Positions 28,216-37,486 of a DNA stretch of 64,000 nucleotides are shown here, in pieces (within the stretch, counting starts at the first letter, position 1; each line of letters opens with the position of its first letter). The DNA comes from Allosphingosinicella vermicomposti (GTDB taxonomy: Bacteria > Pseudomonadota > Alphaproteobacteria > Sphingomonadales > Sphingomonadaceae), in assembly GCF_003012815.1 (NCBI RefSeq), contig NZ_PXYJ01000001.1, forward strand, positions 248,001 to 312,000, read 5' to 3'. The position numbers and the translations under genes were made by a program. The notes under the pieces are model-generated. The model was not told the DNA's origin. It saw only the letters and a list, made by a program, of their open reading frames with translations, and did no database searches.

Positions 28216-30279
28216 TTAGCGCGTGAACTTCTCGCCCGCTTGCGCCTTCTGGACGAGGAGGTTGGAGAGGGTGAAATCGGCACCTAGACGTTCCTGCTGC
28301 CCCTTCAGGCCGTCGACGATCTTGGTGAGGCCTTCGCCGTCCGCCCAGTGCATGGGGCCGCCGCGATAGACGGGCCAGCCATAGCCATAGACCCACACCA
28401 CATCGATGTCCGAAGCGCGCTGAGCCATCCCTTCTTCCAGGATCTTCGCGCCCTCATTGACCATCGTGTAGATGGTGCGCTCCATGATTTCCTGATCGGA
28501 AATGTCGCGCGGGGTGACGCCTTCCTTCGCGCGGAACTGCTCGATAATCTCCTGCACCTTGGGGCTCGGCGATGGGCGGCGCTTGTCGTCATAATCGTAG
28601 AAGCCCGCGCCCTTTTTCTGGCCCCAGCGGTCGATGGCGCACAGCGCATCGCGGATATTTTCGATGCGCTTGGGATCGCGGTGCCAGCCAATGTCGACGC
28701 CCGCGAGGTCGGCCATCTGGAACGGCCCCATGGGCATTCCGAATTCGACATGGACGCGATCCACTTGCTCCGGCGTCGCGCCTTCCAAGAGCAGCTGCAT
28801 CGCCTGCATCTGGCGCGGGATCAGCATGCGGTTGCCGATGAAACCGTAGCAGACGCCCGCGACGACGGCGACTTTCTTGATCTTCTTGGACAGCTGCATC
28901 GCGGTAACGAGCACGTCCGGCGCGGTCTTCGCGCCGCGCACGATTTCCAGCAGTTTCATCACATTGGCGGGCGAGAAGAAGTGGAGACCCACCACGTCCT
29001 GCGGCCGCGACGTGACAGCGGCAATCTCGTCGATGTTGAGATAGGAGGTGTTGGAGGCAAGGATCGCACCGGGCTTGGCGATCGTGTCGAGGCGGGCGAA
29101 CACATCCTTCTTCACGTCCATATTCTCGAACACCGCCTCGATGATGAGGTCGCATTCGGCGAGGTCGTCGAAATTGAGCGTTGGCTTCAGCAGGCCCATC
29201 GCGCCTTGAACCTGCTCCGCCGTCATGCGGCCCTTGGCGGCGGTCGCTTCATAATTTTTGCGCATGATGCCGGTGCCGCGATCGAGCGCGTCCTGCTGCA
29301 TTTCGACGATCGTCACCGGGATGCCTGCGGACAGGAAGTTCATCGAAATGCCGCCGCCCATCGTGCCCGCGCCGATCACGCCCACGCGCTTGATGTCGCG
29401 AGGCTTCGTGTCTTCCGGCAGGCCATCGATTTTCGAGGCCTTGCGTTCGGCGAAGAAGAAATATTGCTGGGCTTTGGCTTGGCGTCCGCTCATCAATTCC
29501 ATGAACAGGCGGCGCTCCTCGAGCACGCCTTCGGCATAGGGCTTTTCAACCGCGGCTTGGACGGCCTTGATGTTCGCTTCCGGCGCATCGAAGCCGCGCA
29601 TCTTGCGGGCGTTCGCCTTGCGGAATTCATCGAAAATGCCCGGATTGGTGCGGGCTTCGGCAAGCTTGTCGTCCTTTTCGCTGGTCTTCTGGAGCGGGCG
29701 GACGTCCTTCACCTCCTCGGCATAAGCGACGGCATGCTGTTCAAGATCGCCCTCGATCAGGCGATCGACGAGGCCGAGCGCGTGGGCGTCCTTGGCGCCG
29801 ATCGGCGTGCCGCTGGTCGTCATTTCGAGCGCCTTCTGGACGCCGACGGCGCGCGGCAGGCGCTGCGTGCCGCCCGCGCCGGGGAGGAGGCCCAATTTCA
29901 CTTCCGGAACCCCGAGCTTCGCCGACGGCACCGCCACGCGATAATGGCAGGCGAGCGCGACTTCGAGTCCCCCGCCAAGCGCGGTGCCGTGGATCGCGGC
30001 GACGACCGGCTTGGTGCAATTTTCGATCCGGTCGACAACCTGCGGCAGCATCGGCTGCTCGAACGCCTTGGGCGTGCCGAATTCGGAAACGTCGGCGCCC
30101 GCGAAGAAGGTCTGCCCTTCGCAGCGAATGACCACGGCCTTGATTGCATCATCGGCATCGGCTTCGTCGATCGCCTTGACGAGGCCGTCGCGGACCGCAT
30201 GGCCGAGCGCGTTCACCGGCGGATTGTTGGACGTGACGATCAGGATGTCGCCGTGGCGCTTGGTGGAAATGGGGCTCAT
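28216..30279 (-). CDS. Bifunctional enoyl-CoA hydratase/3-hydroxyacyl-CoA dehydrogenase (FadJ/FadB-type)
   Basis: 687 residues carrying two beta-oxidation steps. Residues about 5-190 are a crotonase domain ([11 protein letters not shown] for the oxyanion hole; [13 protein letters not shown] and [19 protein letters not shown] with the two catalytic Glu positions). From about 295 comes the NAD-binding domain ([20 protein letters not shown]) and then two 3HCDH C-terminal domains ([28 protein letters not shown]). AGGAGAAG precedes the ATG. No thiolase gene is adjacent. It heads the left half of the acyl-CoA catabolic cluster. Confidence 0.93.
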   Translation of the reverse strand: MSPISTKRHGDILIVTSNNPPVNALGHAVRDGLVKAIDEADADDAIKAVVIRCEGQTFFAGADVSEFGTPKAFEQPMLPQVVDRIENCTKPVVAAIHGTALGGGLEVALACHYRVAVPSAKLGVPEVKLGLLPGAGGTQRLPRAVGVQKALEMTTSGTPIGAKDAHALGLVDRLIEGDLEQHAVAYAEEVKDVRPLQKTSEKDDKLAEARTNPGIFDEFRKANARKMRGFDAPEANIKAVQAAVEKPYAEGVLEERRLFMELMSGRQAKAQQYFFFAERKASKIDGLPEDTKPRDIKRVGVIGAGTMGGGISMNFLSAGIPVTIVEMQQDALDRGTGIMRKNYEATAAKGRMTAEQVQGAMGLLKPTLNFDDLAECDLIIEAVFENMDVKKDVFARLDTIAKPGAILASNTSYLNIDEIAAVTSRPQDVVGLHFFSPANVMKLLEIVRGAKTAPDVLVTAMQLSKKIKKVAVVAGVCYGFIGNRMLIPRQMQAMQLLLEGATPEQVDRVHVEFGMPMGPFQMADLAGVDIGWHRDPKRIENIRDALCAIDRWGQKKGAGFYDYDDKRRPSPSPKVQEIIEQFRAKEGVTPRDISDQEIMERTIYTMVNEGAKILEEGMAQRASDIDVVWVYGYGWPVYRGGPMHWADGEGLTKIVDGLKGQQERLGADFTLSNLLVQKAQAGEKFTR

Positions 30280-30308
30280 TCTTACTTCTCCTAATCTGTC
30301 GTCCTAAT

Positions 30309-30419
30309 CCGTTCGTGCTGAGTAGGGACTGAGCTTGGCGAAGGCCCGTATCGAAGCATTCGAGCTGAACCCTTCGATACGCCGTTTCGACAAGCTCAAC
30401 GGCTACTCAGGGCGAACGG
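30309..30419. repeat. Long family A palindrome
   Basis: CCGTTCGTGCTGAGTAGG..CGTATCGAAG on the left and CTTCGATACG..CTACTCAGGGCGAACGG on the right; nearly the same sequence as the copy between rplO and secY. It lies between two same-strand catabolic genes. Confidence 0.9.
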
Positions 30420-30440
30420 AGAAGGTGGTGCAAGTTCATA

Positions 30441-31226
30441 TCAAAAGGCCGTCTGCCCGTAGAGCAATTTGGTGAAGGGATAGGACGCCGCGAGGCCGCC
30501 GTCGACGACCAAGGCATGGCCGTTGACGTAGCTCGACTCTTCGGACGCCAGATAGAGGGCCGAGCGGGCGATTTCGATGGGCTCGCCGCCGCGCTGGAGC
30601 GGATTGAAGCGGCCGATCCTGTCGCCTTTGCCTTGGGCACGGGCATGGTCATAGATCATCTGCGTCATGCCGGTTTGGATGAGGCCGGGGCAGATGGCAT
30701 TGACGCGGACGTTCGATCCGACGAGCTGCGCCGCGCCGGTCTTCACGAGATTGATGACGCCCGCCTTGGAGGCCGAATAAGCCGGGCCACCCGCACCGGC
30801 GCGAATACCCGCGACGGACGCGGTGCAGATGATCGATCCGCCGCCGCGTTCCTTGATGACCGGCGCGGCATGCTTGATGGCAAGGAAGGGGCCGATCAGG
30901 TTGACGCGCAGGATTTCGGTCCAGTCATCCGGCGTCTGATCGAACAGGCCAGTGAGGCCGCCCGAAATGCCTCCGTTCGCGAACATGACGTCGAGGCCGC
31001 CGAAGCGGGCGACGGCTTCGGCGACCAGCCGCTTCACATCGGCTTCGGAGCCTGCATCGGCATGGATTGCGATGGCTGCGTCGCCAATCTCGGCTGCGGT
31101 CTCTTCATGCCCCTTGATGTCGGCACAGACGACCTTCGCGCCTTCTTCGGCGAACAGCTTCGCGGACGCCTTGCCGATGCCCGAGCCCGCGCCAGTGATG
31201 ATGGCGACTTTGTTTTCTAGCTTCAT
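30441..31226 (-). CDS. SDR-family oxidoreductase (copy 1)
   Basis: 261-residue classical short-chain dehydrogenase. The cofactor motif is [14 protein letters not shown] (TGxxxGxG), an acidic residue follows strand 2 (VVCADIKG), favouring NAD, then NGGISG replaces the usual NNAG, and the catalytic Ser..Tyr-x3-Lys is [16 protein letters not shown]. The C-terminus ([21 protein letters not shown]) is family-like. Likely oxidises a hydroxyacyl or alcohol intermediate in the acyl-CoA pathway; the substrate is not determinable. Confidence 0.88.
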   Translation of the reverse strand: MKLENKVAIITGAGSGIGKASAKLFAEEGAKVVCADIKGHEETAAEIGDAAIAIHADAGSEADVKRLVAEAVARFGGLDVMFANGGISGGLTGLFDQTPDDWTEILRVNLIGPFLAIKHAAPVIKERGGGSIICTASVAGIRAGAGGPAYSASKAGVINLVKTGAAQLVGSNVRVNAICPGLIQTGMTQMIYDHARAQGKGDRIGRFNPLQRGGEPIEIARSALYLASEESSYVNGHALVVDGGLAASYPFTKLLYGQTAF

Positions 31227-31238
31227 TCATGCCTCCCC

Positions 31239-31317
31239 GTCATACCGGCGACGGCCGGTATCTCAGGACCAGCCTGCGCCTTTTCCGTCATGAGACCCCG
31301 GCTTTCGCCGGGGTGAC
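31239..31317. repeat. Family C palindrome between the SDR genes
   Basis: GTCATACCGGCGACGGCCGGTATCTCA on the left and TGAGACCCCGGCTTTCGCCGGGG on the right, each arm also a compact hairpin by itself. A better preserved copy lies at 34680. Confidence 0.8.
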
Positions 31318-31335
31318 GCGCGAGGCGGGGCATCA

Positions 31336-32112
31336 TCACAACCCCGTTCCCGTGGTCGAACCGCCATCGACGATGATCGTCTGGCCGGTCATGAAGGTGG
31401 AGGCGGGCGCGGCGAGGAAGACGGCGGCGCCCGCGATTTCGTGCGGCTCGCCGATCCGCTTCATCGGCGTGAAGCGGGTAACAGCTTTCAACGTGTCGGG
31501 ATCGTCCCATAGGGCCTTGGCGAAATCGGTGCGGACTAGGCCGGGCGCGATGCAGTTGACGCGGACGCCCGATGGGCCGAATTCGGCGGCGAGGTTGCGG
31601 GCAAGTTGGAAGTCGGCGGCCTTGGAAATGTTGTAAGCGCCGATGATCGCGGAGCCGGTGAGACCGCCGATCGAGGAGACGATGATGATCGATCCGTCCT
31701 TGCGCTCCAGCATTTCGGGTACCGCCATCTGGATCAGCCAGTGATTGGCGATGACATTGTTTTCCAGGATCTTCCGGAACTGATCGTCGGTGATCCCGCT
31801 CATTGGCCCGTAATAGGGGTTGGACGCTGCGTTACAGACGACGATGTCGATGCGGCCAAGCTGTGCTTTGGTTTCATCGACGAGGTTTTGAAGGTCATCC
31901 TTGGACGAGATGTTGGCGGGGACAACGATCGCGGTCCCCGGCCCGTGCTTCTCATTGATCGCGGTGGCGGCCTCCTCGCAGCTTTCGCGCTTGCGGCTGG
32001 AGATGACGACCTTGGCGCCTTGCTCGGCCATGGCTTCGGCGATGGCGCGACCGATGCCGCGCGAGGATCCGGTGATGATGGCGACCTTTCCGGTCAGGTC
32101 GAACAGGTTCAT
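31336..32112 (-). CDS. SDR-family oxidoreductase (copy 2)
   Basis: 258 residues from ATG 32112 (MNLFDLTGKVAIITGSSRGIG), chosen because GGGAGG lies 8 nt upstream; the frame is open for 28 more codons into the upstream repeat. Motifs: TGSSRGIG, NAASNPYYG in place of NNAG, VSSIGGLTG for the catalytic Ser and YNISK for Tyr/Lys. VISSRK after strand 2 suggests NADP preference. It is cotranscribed with the flanking acyl-CoA genes. Confidence 0.87.
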   Translation of the reverse strand: MNLFDLTGKVAIITGSSRGIGRAIAEAMAEQGAKVVISSRKRESCEEAATAINEKHGPGTAIVVPANISSKDDLQNLVDETKAQLGRIDIVVCNAASNPYYGPMSGITDDQFRKILENNVIANHWLIQMAVPEMLERKDGSIIIVSSIGGLTGSAIIGAYNISKAADFQLARNLAAEFGPSGVRVNCIAPGLVRTDFAKALWDDPDTLKAVTRFTPMKRIGEPHEIAGAAVFLAAPASTFMTGQTIIVDGGSTTGTGL

Positions 32113-32128
32113 TTTCTCATCCTCCCTC

Positions 32129-32184
32129 CCGTTCGTGTCGAGCGTAGTCGAGACACGCTTCTCGACTTCGCTCGAAGCGAACGG
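32129..32184. repeat. Family A short palindrome variant
   Basis: CCGTTCGTGTCGAGCGTAGTCGAG on the left and CTCGACTTCGCTCGAAGCGAACGG on the right; the most compact family A copy. It lies between the dehydrogenase at 32193 and SDR copy 2. Confidence 0.85.
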
Positions 32185-32192
32185 ACTGTTAT

Positions 32193-33437
32193 TCAATCTG
32201 CGAGCGCGTGTTTGGCGAACTCGTTCTTGGCAATCGCGCGATTGTGCACTTCGTCCGGCCCGTCCGCCAGGCGGAGGGTGCGGATGCCCGCCCAGCTTGA
32301 GGCCAATCCAAAATCCTGGCTGACGCCCGCGCCGCCATGGGCCTGTACTGCATCGTCGATGATCCGGAGCGCCATGCTTGGCGCCTGCACCTTGATCATC
32401 GCAATCTCGTTCGCGGCGGCCTTATTGCCAGCCTTGTCCATCATGTCGGCGGCCTTCAAGCAAAGGAGCCGCGACATTTCGATGTCGATGCGGGCACGCG
32501 CCACGCGCTGTTCCCAGATCGAATGTTCCATCAGGCGCTTGCCGAATGCGACGCGGGATTGAAGCCGCTTCACCATCGCCTCCAATGCTTCTTCGGCCGC
32601 GCCGATGGTGCGCATGCAATGGTGGATGCGGCCGGGGCCAAGGCGCCCTTGCGCGATCTCGAACCCGCGCCCCTCGCCGAGCAACATATTGGACGCCGGG
32701 ACGCGCACGTCCTTCAATTCGATTTCCATATGGCCGTGGGGCGCGTCGTCATAGCCGTAGACGGTCAGCGCACGCTCAACGGTGATGCCTGGCGCGTCCA
32801 TCGGCACCAAGATCATCGATTGCTGCTTATGCTTCTGCGCTTCGCGGTCGGTCTTGCCCATAAGAATCGCGACCTTGCAGCGCGGGTCGCCCGCCCCGGA
32901 CGACCACCATTTGCGGCCGTTGATGACATAGTCGTCGCTCTCGCGGCGTATGTCGCATTCGATGTTGGTGGCGTCGGACGAAGCGACGGCGGGCTCGGTC
33001 ATCAGGAAGGCGGAGCGGATTTCGCCGTTCATCAGCGGGCGGAGCCACTGTTCCTTCTGCTCCCGCGTTCCGTAGCGGTGGAGCACCTCCATATTACCGG
33101 TGTCGGGCGCCGAGCAATTGAATATCTCGCTCGCCCAGCCGATCCGGCCCATTTCCTCGGCGCAGAGCGCATATTCGAGATTGGTGAGCTGGGTGCCTTC
33201 GAATGCGAACGTGTCGTCGACATGGGGGAGGACGGGGGCGGGGGGCATGAACAGGTTCCAAAGGCCGGCTTCGCGGGCTTTCGGCTTCAATTCCTCGATC
33301 ACGGCCAGCGGCTGCCAGCGGTCGCCAGTTTCGAGCTGCTTCTTATAGTCGCCGATGCGCGGGCGAATCTGAGTCTCGATGAACTGGCGAACCCGGTCGC
33401 GGTAAAAAGCCTCGCGTTCCGTAAGGGTAAAATCCAT
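32193..33437 (-). CDS. Acyl-CoA dehydrogenase, ACAD10/11-like
   Basis: FAD enzyme introducing a C2-C3 double bond into acyl-CoA. ATG 33437 ([19 protein letters not shown]) with GAGAGGAAG upstream gives 414 residues; the frame is open 14 codons further. Recognisable parts: [18 protein letters not shown] (FAD site), [34 protein letters not shown] and the C-terminal [11 protein letters not shown]. Near the usual catalytic-base region the motif is [11 protein letters not shown], as in ACAD10/11-type enzymes, not YEGTS. It is divergent from the next dehydrogenase across a 78-bp gap that should contain both promoters. Confidence 0.9.
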   Translation of the reverse strand: MDFTLTEREAFYRDRVRQFIETQIRPRIGDYKKQLETGDRWQPLAVIEELKPKAREAGLWNLFMPPAPVLPHVDDTFAFEGTQLTNLEYALCAEEMGRIGWASEIFNCSAPDTGNMEVLHRYGTREQKEQWLRPLMNGEIRSAFLMTEPAVASSDATNIECDIRRESDDYVINGRKWWSSGAGDPRCKVAILMGKTDREAQKHKQQSMILVPMDAPGITVERALTVYGYDDAPHGHMEIELKDVRVPASNMLLGEGRGFEIAQGRLGPGRIHHCMRTIGAAEEALEAMVKRLQSRVAFGKRLMEHSIWEQRVARARIDIEMSRLLCLKAADMMDKAGNKAAANEIAMIKVQAPSMALRIIDDAVQAHGGAGVSQDFGLASSWAGIRTLRLADGPDEVHNRAIAKNEFAKHALAD

Positions 33438-33515
33438 GGCCTTCCTCTCGCTTGCTTTACGTTCCCGTAAACCTATCATCCGGGCTATCGCGGAGAGGCT
33501 GCGGAGACAAGATCA

Positions 33516-34679
33516 ATGGCCGATTTGGAAGCGTTTCGGGCGGAGACCCGTGACTGGCTGGAGGCGAATTGCCCGGCCGAGATGCGGGAGCCGATGCGGA
33601 GCGAGGATGATGCCTGCTGGGGCGGGCGCAATCCGGTGTTCAAGAGCGAGGCCCAGCGCCTGTGGATGGAGCGGATGGCCGAGCGCGGCTGGACCGTGCC
33701 GGACTGGCCAAGCGAATATGGGGGTGGCGGCCTCGACCCCGCGCAAACCAAGGTTCTGCGGCAGGAAATGGCGCGGATCAATGCGCGCAATCCGCTCTAC
33801 AGTTTCGGCATTTCGATGCTCGGCCCGGCGCTGCTAAAATATGGGACGGAGGCGCAGAAGACGCGCTTCCTTCCCGAAATCGCGCGCGGGGAAATCCGCT
33901 GGTGTCAGGGCTATTCGGAACCCAATGCCGGATCGGACCTTGCGAGCCTTGCCACCAAGGCGGAGGACAAGGGCGACCATTGGCTGGTGAACGGCCAGAA
34001 AGTGTGGACGTCTTACGCCGACAAGGCGGACTGGATCTTCTGCCTCGTCCGCACCGATTTTGACGCACCCAAGCATAAGGGCATCAGCTTCCTCCTCTTC
34101 GATATGGCCTCGCCCGGTGTGTCGACCAAGCCGATCCTTCTCATCTCCGGCTATTCGCCTTTCTGCGAGACCTTCTTCGACGATGTGCAGGTGCCGAAGG
34201 ATCAAGTGGTCGGCGAAGTGAACAAGGGCTGGGACGTCGCCAAATATCTGCTCGGCCACGAACGCGAGATGATCTCCGGCATGGGCCTTGGCGGCACGGG
34301 CGGTAGACTTGGCGCGGCGCTCAAGGACAAGCTCGCGGACGATCCGATCCTCCGCGCGGACGTGGCGCGCTTCGATGTCGACGCGATGGCCTTCAAGGCG
34401 ATGTCGGAGAAGTTCATCGACGAACTCAAAGCCGGGCAGGCCCATCCCGCTCAGCCATCAATGATGAAATATGCGGGCACGGAATTGAACAAGGCCCGGC
34501 ACGAACTGGTCATGGCCGCGGGCGGTGCCGACGCGCTCGAATGGGAAAGCGATCGTTCGCGCGGCGGCAAGGCGGCGCGGGAGTGGCTGCGCACCAAGGC
34601 CAATTCGATCGAGGGCGGCACCAGCGAAATCCAGCTCGGCATCATCGCCAAGCGCATTCTGGATCTGCCGGGGGCCTAA
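33516..34679 (+). CDS. Acyl-CoA dehydrogenase with canonical catalytic Glu motif
   Basis: 387 residues. FAD-binding signature RWCQGYSEPNAGSDLASL, then GQKVWTSYADKADWIFCLVRT, and the C-terminal NSIEGGTSEIQLGIIAKRIL in which Glu of IEGG matches the catalytic base of the family. It resembles the FadE types encoded as pairs in steroid and branched-acid catabolism. The partner at 34775 is 95 bp downstream, beyond a family C palindrome. ATG 33516 overlaps the divergent promoter region with the gene at 33437. Confidence 0.9.
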   Translation: MADLEAFRAETRDWLEANCPAEMREPMRSEDDACWGGRNPVFKSEAQRLWMERMAERGWTVPDWPSEYGGGGLDPAQTKVLRQEMARINARNPLYSFGISMLGPALLKYGTEAQKTRFLPEIARGEIRWCQGYSEPNAGSDLASLATKAEDKGDHWLVNGQKVWTSYADKADWIFCLVRTDFDAPKHKGISFLLFDMASPGVSTKPILLISGYSPFCETFFDDVQVPKDQVVGEVNKGWDVAKYLLGHEREMISGMGLGGTGGRLGAALKDKLADDPILRADVARFDVDAMAFKAMSEKFIDELKAGQAHPAQPSMMKYAGTELNKARHELVMAAGGADALEWESDRSRGGKAAREWLRTKANSIEGGTSEIQLGIIAKRILDLPGA

Positions 34680-34761
34680 CGTCATCCCGGCGAAAGCCGG
34701 GATCTCAAGACGGAAAGACACAGCCCTTCACCACGAGACCCCGGCTTTCGCCGGGGTGACG
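34680..34761. repeat. Family C palindrome between paired dehydrogenases
   Basis: GTCATCCCGGCGAAAGCCGGG..ATCTC followed by GAGACCCCGGCTTTCGCCGGGG..TGACGG. It starts directly at the stop codon of the upstream gene and ends 13 bp before the next start. Confidence 0.9.
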
Positions 34762-34774
34762 GAGAAAAGAGAAA

Positions 34775-35878
34775 ATGCCCCTCTACCTCACCGAAGATCA
34801 GGCGATGCTGCGCGATACGGCGCGGGACTTCATGGCGAGCGAAGGCGCGATTCCGACGCAGCTGCGCAAGTGGCGCGACATGAATTGCAAGGATGGGTTC
34901 GGCCATGCTTTGTGGCGGCAGTTCGGGGAAATGGGTTTTACCGGCATTCTCGTCGATGAAGCGGATGGCGGTCTCGGCCTCGGCCATGTCGAAGCAGGGA
35001 TCGTGTTGGAGGAGATCGGGTGTAACCTGACGCCTTCGCCCTTCCTCATCACAGCCGTCGCGGCGGTCGAGGCCTTGAAGGGCACGGCGCAGCGCGAAAA
35101 ATGGCTTCCCGGCATTCTGAAAGGCGAGACCGTGGCCGCGCTGGCGATCGATGAGGGCGCGAAGCACCGGCCTGAAGCAATCGCGGTGGAGGCGAAGCGT
35201 TCGGGCAATGGCTACAGCCTGTCGGGCGCCAAGCAGTTCGTGGTTCAGGGCGCTTCGGCGGACTTCATCCTTGTCGCGGCGAGGACGGAGGAGGGGCTTG
35301 GACTGTTCGCGGTGGAGAAGGATGCGAAAGGCCTTGAGGTCGAGGGCGTTCGCATGGCCGACAGCAGCATCGGCGCGCGCATGACTTTCGCCAATGTCGA
35401 GGTCGATGTTGACGCCCTGATCGGCGGCGAAGAGGTGCTGCGCCGCGTCCTGCGCGCGGGGCGGGTTGGCGCTGCGGCGGAGATGGTTGGCGTTGCGTCG
35501 GGCGCGATCGGCATGACCGTCGACTACCTCAAGCAGCGCAAGCAGTTCGGGCGGCTAATCGGGGAGTTTCAGGCGCTGCAATTCCGCGCCGCACATCTCT
35601 ATTCCGAACTGGAAATAGCGCGTGCGACGACATTGAAGACGCAGCAATTGCTGGATGAAGGCAGCGCCGAGGCCGAGGCGATGGTGCATGTCGCAAAGGC
35701 CAAAGCGGGGCAGGTTTCGACGCTTGCAGTGCAGGAGGGCGTTCAGATGCACGGTGGCATCGGCATGACCGACGAATATGATATCGGCCTCTACATGAAG
35801 CGCGACCGGGTGCTGAACGAGCTGTTTGGGGACGCCAATTATCACGCGGATCAGCTGGCGCGGCTGAACGGATATTGA
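34775..35878 (+). CDS. Acyl-CoA dehydrogenase lacking the usual catalytic motif
   Basis: 367 residues with the acyl-CoA dehydrogenase fold: N-terminal helical domain (YLTEDQAMLRDTARDFMAS), FGEMGFTGILVDEADGG, middle beta domain, and C-terminal YLKQRKQFGRLIGEFQALQFRAAH (helix G region) with MHGGIGMTDEYDIGLYMKR. The last part reads ELFGDANYHADQL where catalytic members have (I/Y)EG(G)TS. This is typical of the non-catalytic or alternate subunit of heterotetrameric alpha2beta2 acyl-CoA dehydrogenases; pairing with the product of 33516 is inferred. Confidence 0.87.
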   Translation: MPLYLTEDQAMLRDTARDFMASEGAIPTQLRKWRDMNCKDGFGHALWRQFGEMGFTGILVDEADGGLGLGHVEAGIVLEEIGCNLTPSPFLITAVAAVEALKGTAQREKWLPGILKGETVAALAIDEGAKHRPEAIAVEAKRSGNGYSLSGAKQFVVQGASADFILVAARTEEGLGLFAVEKDAKGLEVEGVRMADSSIGARMTFANVEVDVDALIGGEEVLRRVLRAGRVGAAAEMVGVASGAIGMTVDYLKQRKQFGRLIGEFQALQFRAAHLYSELEIARATTLKTQQLLDEGSAEAEAMVHVAKAKAGQVSTLAVQEGVQMHGGIGMTDEYDIGLYMKRDRVLNELFGDANYHADQLARLNGY

Positions 35879-35892
35879 TCTTTCAGCATTCT

Positions 35893-35980
35893 CACACCCG
35901 CTAGGGCTGAGCTTGTCGAAGCCCGTGTGAATTGTACGTTGCTCACGTCCTTCGACAGGCTCAGGACTAGCGGGTGTGTG
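35893..35980. repeat. Family A short palindrome
   Basis: CACACCCGCTAGGGCTGAGC..TTGTCGAAG on the left and CTTCGACAGGCTCAGGACTAGCGGGTGTGTG on the right, written interrupted. It lies between convergent genes and is a likely bidirectional RNA hairpin. Confidence 0.9.
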
Positions 35981-35982
35981 GG

Positions 35983-36363
35983 TTAGCGCTTTAGCAGCAG
36001 AGTCATGTGAGCCGATGCGATCGGCTTGGCGCGGTCCTTTTGCCAAGCCTGGGCTTCGACGCTTGCGACGCGGGTGCCGAGGCGGGTGATGGTGGCGGCG
36101 GCGAAGGTGTCGTGATCAATGCCACCGCGCATGAAATTGACGTTGACGTTGATCGGCTTGGCTTCGACCCGGGTCTCGCCCATCTGGTCGTAGAGTGTGC
36201 CGAGCGCGGCGAATTCGAGCAGGCCCGCGATTGCGCCGCCGTGGAGATAGCCGGGGCGCCCGACGACCGGCGCGGCGAACGGCATGATCCAGAGAAGAGT
36301 GTCCGCATCCCGCTCCGTCCGGAGGTCGAGAAGGCGCGCATAAGGCGGCAGGCGATCCAGCAT
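35983..36363 (-). CDS. PaaI-family acyl-CoA thioesterase
   Basis: 126-residue hotdog-fold protein. It has the HGG signature in GYLHGGAIAGLLEFAALGTL, where an acidic residue on the central helix (Glu of LLEFAA) is the expected catalytic position, followed by the beta-strands VNVNVNFMRGG and VASVEAQAWQKD. It would hydrolyse acyl-CoA to free CoA, fitting the dehydrogenase cluster that converges on it. Substrate range unknown. Confidence 0.87.
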   Translation of the reverse strand: MLDRLPPYARLLDLRTERDADTLLWIMPFAAPVVGRPGYLHGGAIAGLLEFAALGTLYDQMGETRVEAKPINVNVNFMRGGIDHDTFAAATITRLGTRVASVEAQAWQKDRAKPIASAHMTLLLKR

Positions 36364-36370
36364 CGAGGCC

Positions 36371-36637
36371 CTAATCGGCCTGTTTGCGGTTCTTGAGCGC
36401 GATCGCGGTGATGATCACGATGAAGGCGGTGAGACGGATGAGATAGAAGAAGCTGGATTCCTCTACCGGGAAATCGGTGAGCGCGAGGAGGGCCTGGGTC
36501 AGTCCGAGTAGCCAGAAGGCGATAGCGAAGGCGAGAAACAGCCCGTCGCTCGATCTGCGCCAGAAGCGCAGGAAGAACGTGCCGCCCGCGAGGAAGCCCA
36601 TTGTGATCATTCCGGAAAGGAAAGTGAAGAGCGTCAT
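36371..36637 (-). CDS. Small membrane protein, DUF5985-like (second of pair)
   Basis: 88 residues from ATG 36637, which shares one base with the stop of the upstream gene; the frame is open further upstream but the coupled start fits better. Three hydrophobic segments: TFLSGMITMGFLAGGTFFLRFW, LFLAFAIAFWLLGLTQALLAL and FFYLIRLTAFIVIITAIAL, with a basic loop after the first. This matches small DUF5985 inner-membrane proteins. Function unknown; it is next to a large kinase operon on the other strand. Confidence 0.7.
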   Translation of the reverse strand: MTLFTFLSGMITMGFLAGGTFFLRFWRRSSDGLFLAFAIAFWLLGLTQALLALTDFPVEESSFFYLIRLTAFIVIITAIALKNRKQAD

Positions 36638-36915
36638 CAGCTCCACTCCTCCATATCCCAGATGAGGCCGCCGACGAGAACGCCGACCGCCGCGAGCGAC
36701 AGCAGGAGGCGCGGCATCTGCAGGCTTATCGACTGGATGATGAACATATCGAGGATCACGGCCAAGGCGTTCAGCGCAAGGAAGCCGAAGCACAAGCCCG
36801 TCCAGAGGAGCAGGCGCGCACCGCTCTGCCGGAAGCTGCGCCATAGAAGGAAGGCGCACGTACCGGCCGTGCCGAGACAGAGAAGATAGACGAGGGCGCG
36901 GAATATCTCTGACAT
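36637..36915 (-). CDS. Small membrane protein, DUF5985-like (first of pair)
   Basis: 92 residues with three predicted membrane helices (ALVYLLCLGTAGTCAFLLW, LLLWTGLCFGFLALNALAVILDMF, and LLLSLAAVGVLVGGLIWDM) separated by short basic loops (RSFRQSGARL). The layout parallels the adjacent protein, suggesting an old duplication and a hetero-oligomer. AGGAGG lies 11 nt before the ATG. It is 4 bp downstream of the winged-helix-like gene, so three genes form one operon. Confidence 0.7.
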   Translation of the reverse strand: MSEIFRALVYLLCLGTAGTCAFLLWRSFRQSGARLLLWTGLCFGFLALNALAVILDMFIIQSISLQMPRLLLSLAAVGVLVGGLIWDMEEWS

Positions 36916-36919
36916 ATTC

Positions 36920-37303
36920 TCAATCCCTCCTAAGCTTGAACGCGTCCGAAAAAGCGCGGAGCTGATCGTGCGCGGCCATCACGATTTCCCTGCGGACGGC
37001 ATCTGGCTTTCTTCCGTAGTAAAGCTCAGCCTCTCCCGCCAGGCGATCGATTTCGCCGGATGCCGGAGCATAACGTATCTGTCCATCCTGATCCGTCACC
37101 ATTCCGGCAGTCACGAGGGATTCGATCCCCTGCGCCACCACCGAATCGCTGCCGCGAAGTGCGCCTACGAGTTCCGGCCGCGTCCAGGCGCGGTTCCGAT
37201 CAGCCCGCAGCAGAAGCATCAGCTCCATCGACCAGATGGAACGGAACGATCCTCTTATAAAGGCTAGAAGGTCCGCGCTTGCCGGCATCGTCCCCGAAAT
37301 CAT
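36920..37303 (-). CDS. Probable winged-helix protein
   Basis: 127 residues from ATG 37303; an in-frame TTG at 37333 and ATG at 37288 are alternatives, none with a good ribosome-binding site. The sequence has a helix (FRSIWSMELMLLLRADRNRAW), a helix-turn-helix-like TRPELVGALRGSDSVVAQGIESLVTAGMV, a wing (TDQDGQIRYAP) and a C-terminal helical part. This topology resembles small wHTH regulators. It leads the DUF5985 pair and diverges from the poly-HAMP kinase gene, so it could regulate either. Confidence 0.6.
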   Translation of the reverse strand: MISGTMPASADLLAFIRGSFRSIWSMELMLLLRADRNRAWTRPELVGALRGSDSVVAQGIESLVTAGMVTDQDGQIRYAPASGEIDRLAGEAELYYGRKPDAVRREIVMAAHDQLRAFSDAFKLRRD

Positions 37304-37486
37304 TGTTAATGATGAACCCTGCGTGATCGGCAAGGAGGCGCCTTTTTAGGAGGCTGGCCTTGTCGATCAACCCCGAGCATCGAAAATAACTTTGGGCTTG
37401 CGGCGCGAAGCGGGCGGAGGCAGTGTCGCGCCACGCGGGGGCGCGACCGGCAATTTTGCCGGCTTTTCGTGCAGGAGTATCCCCCG

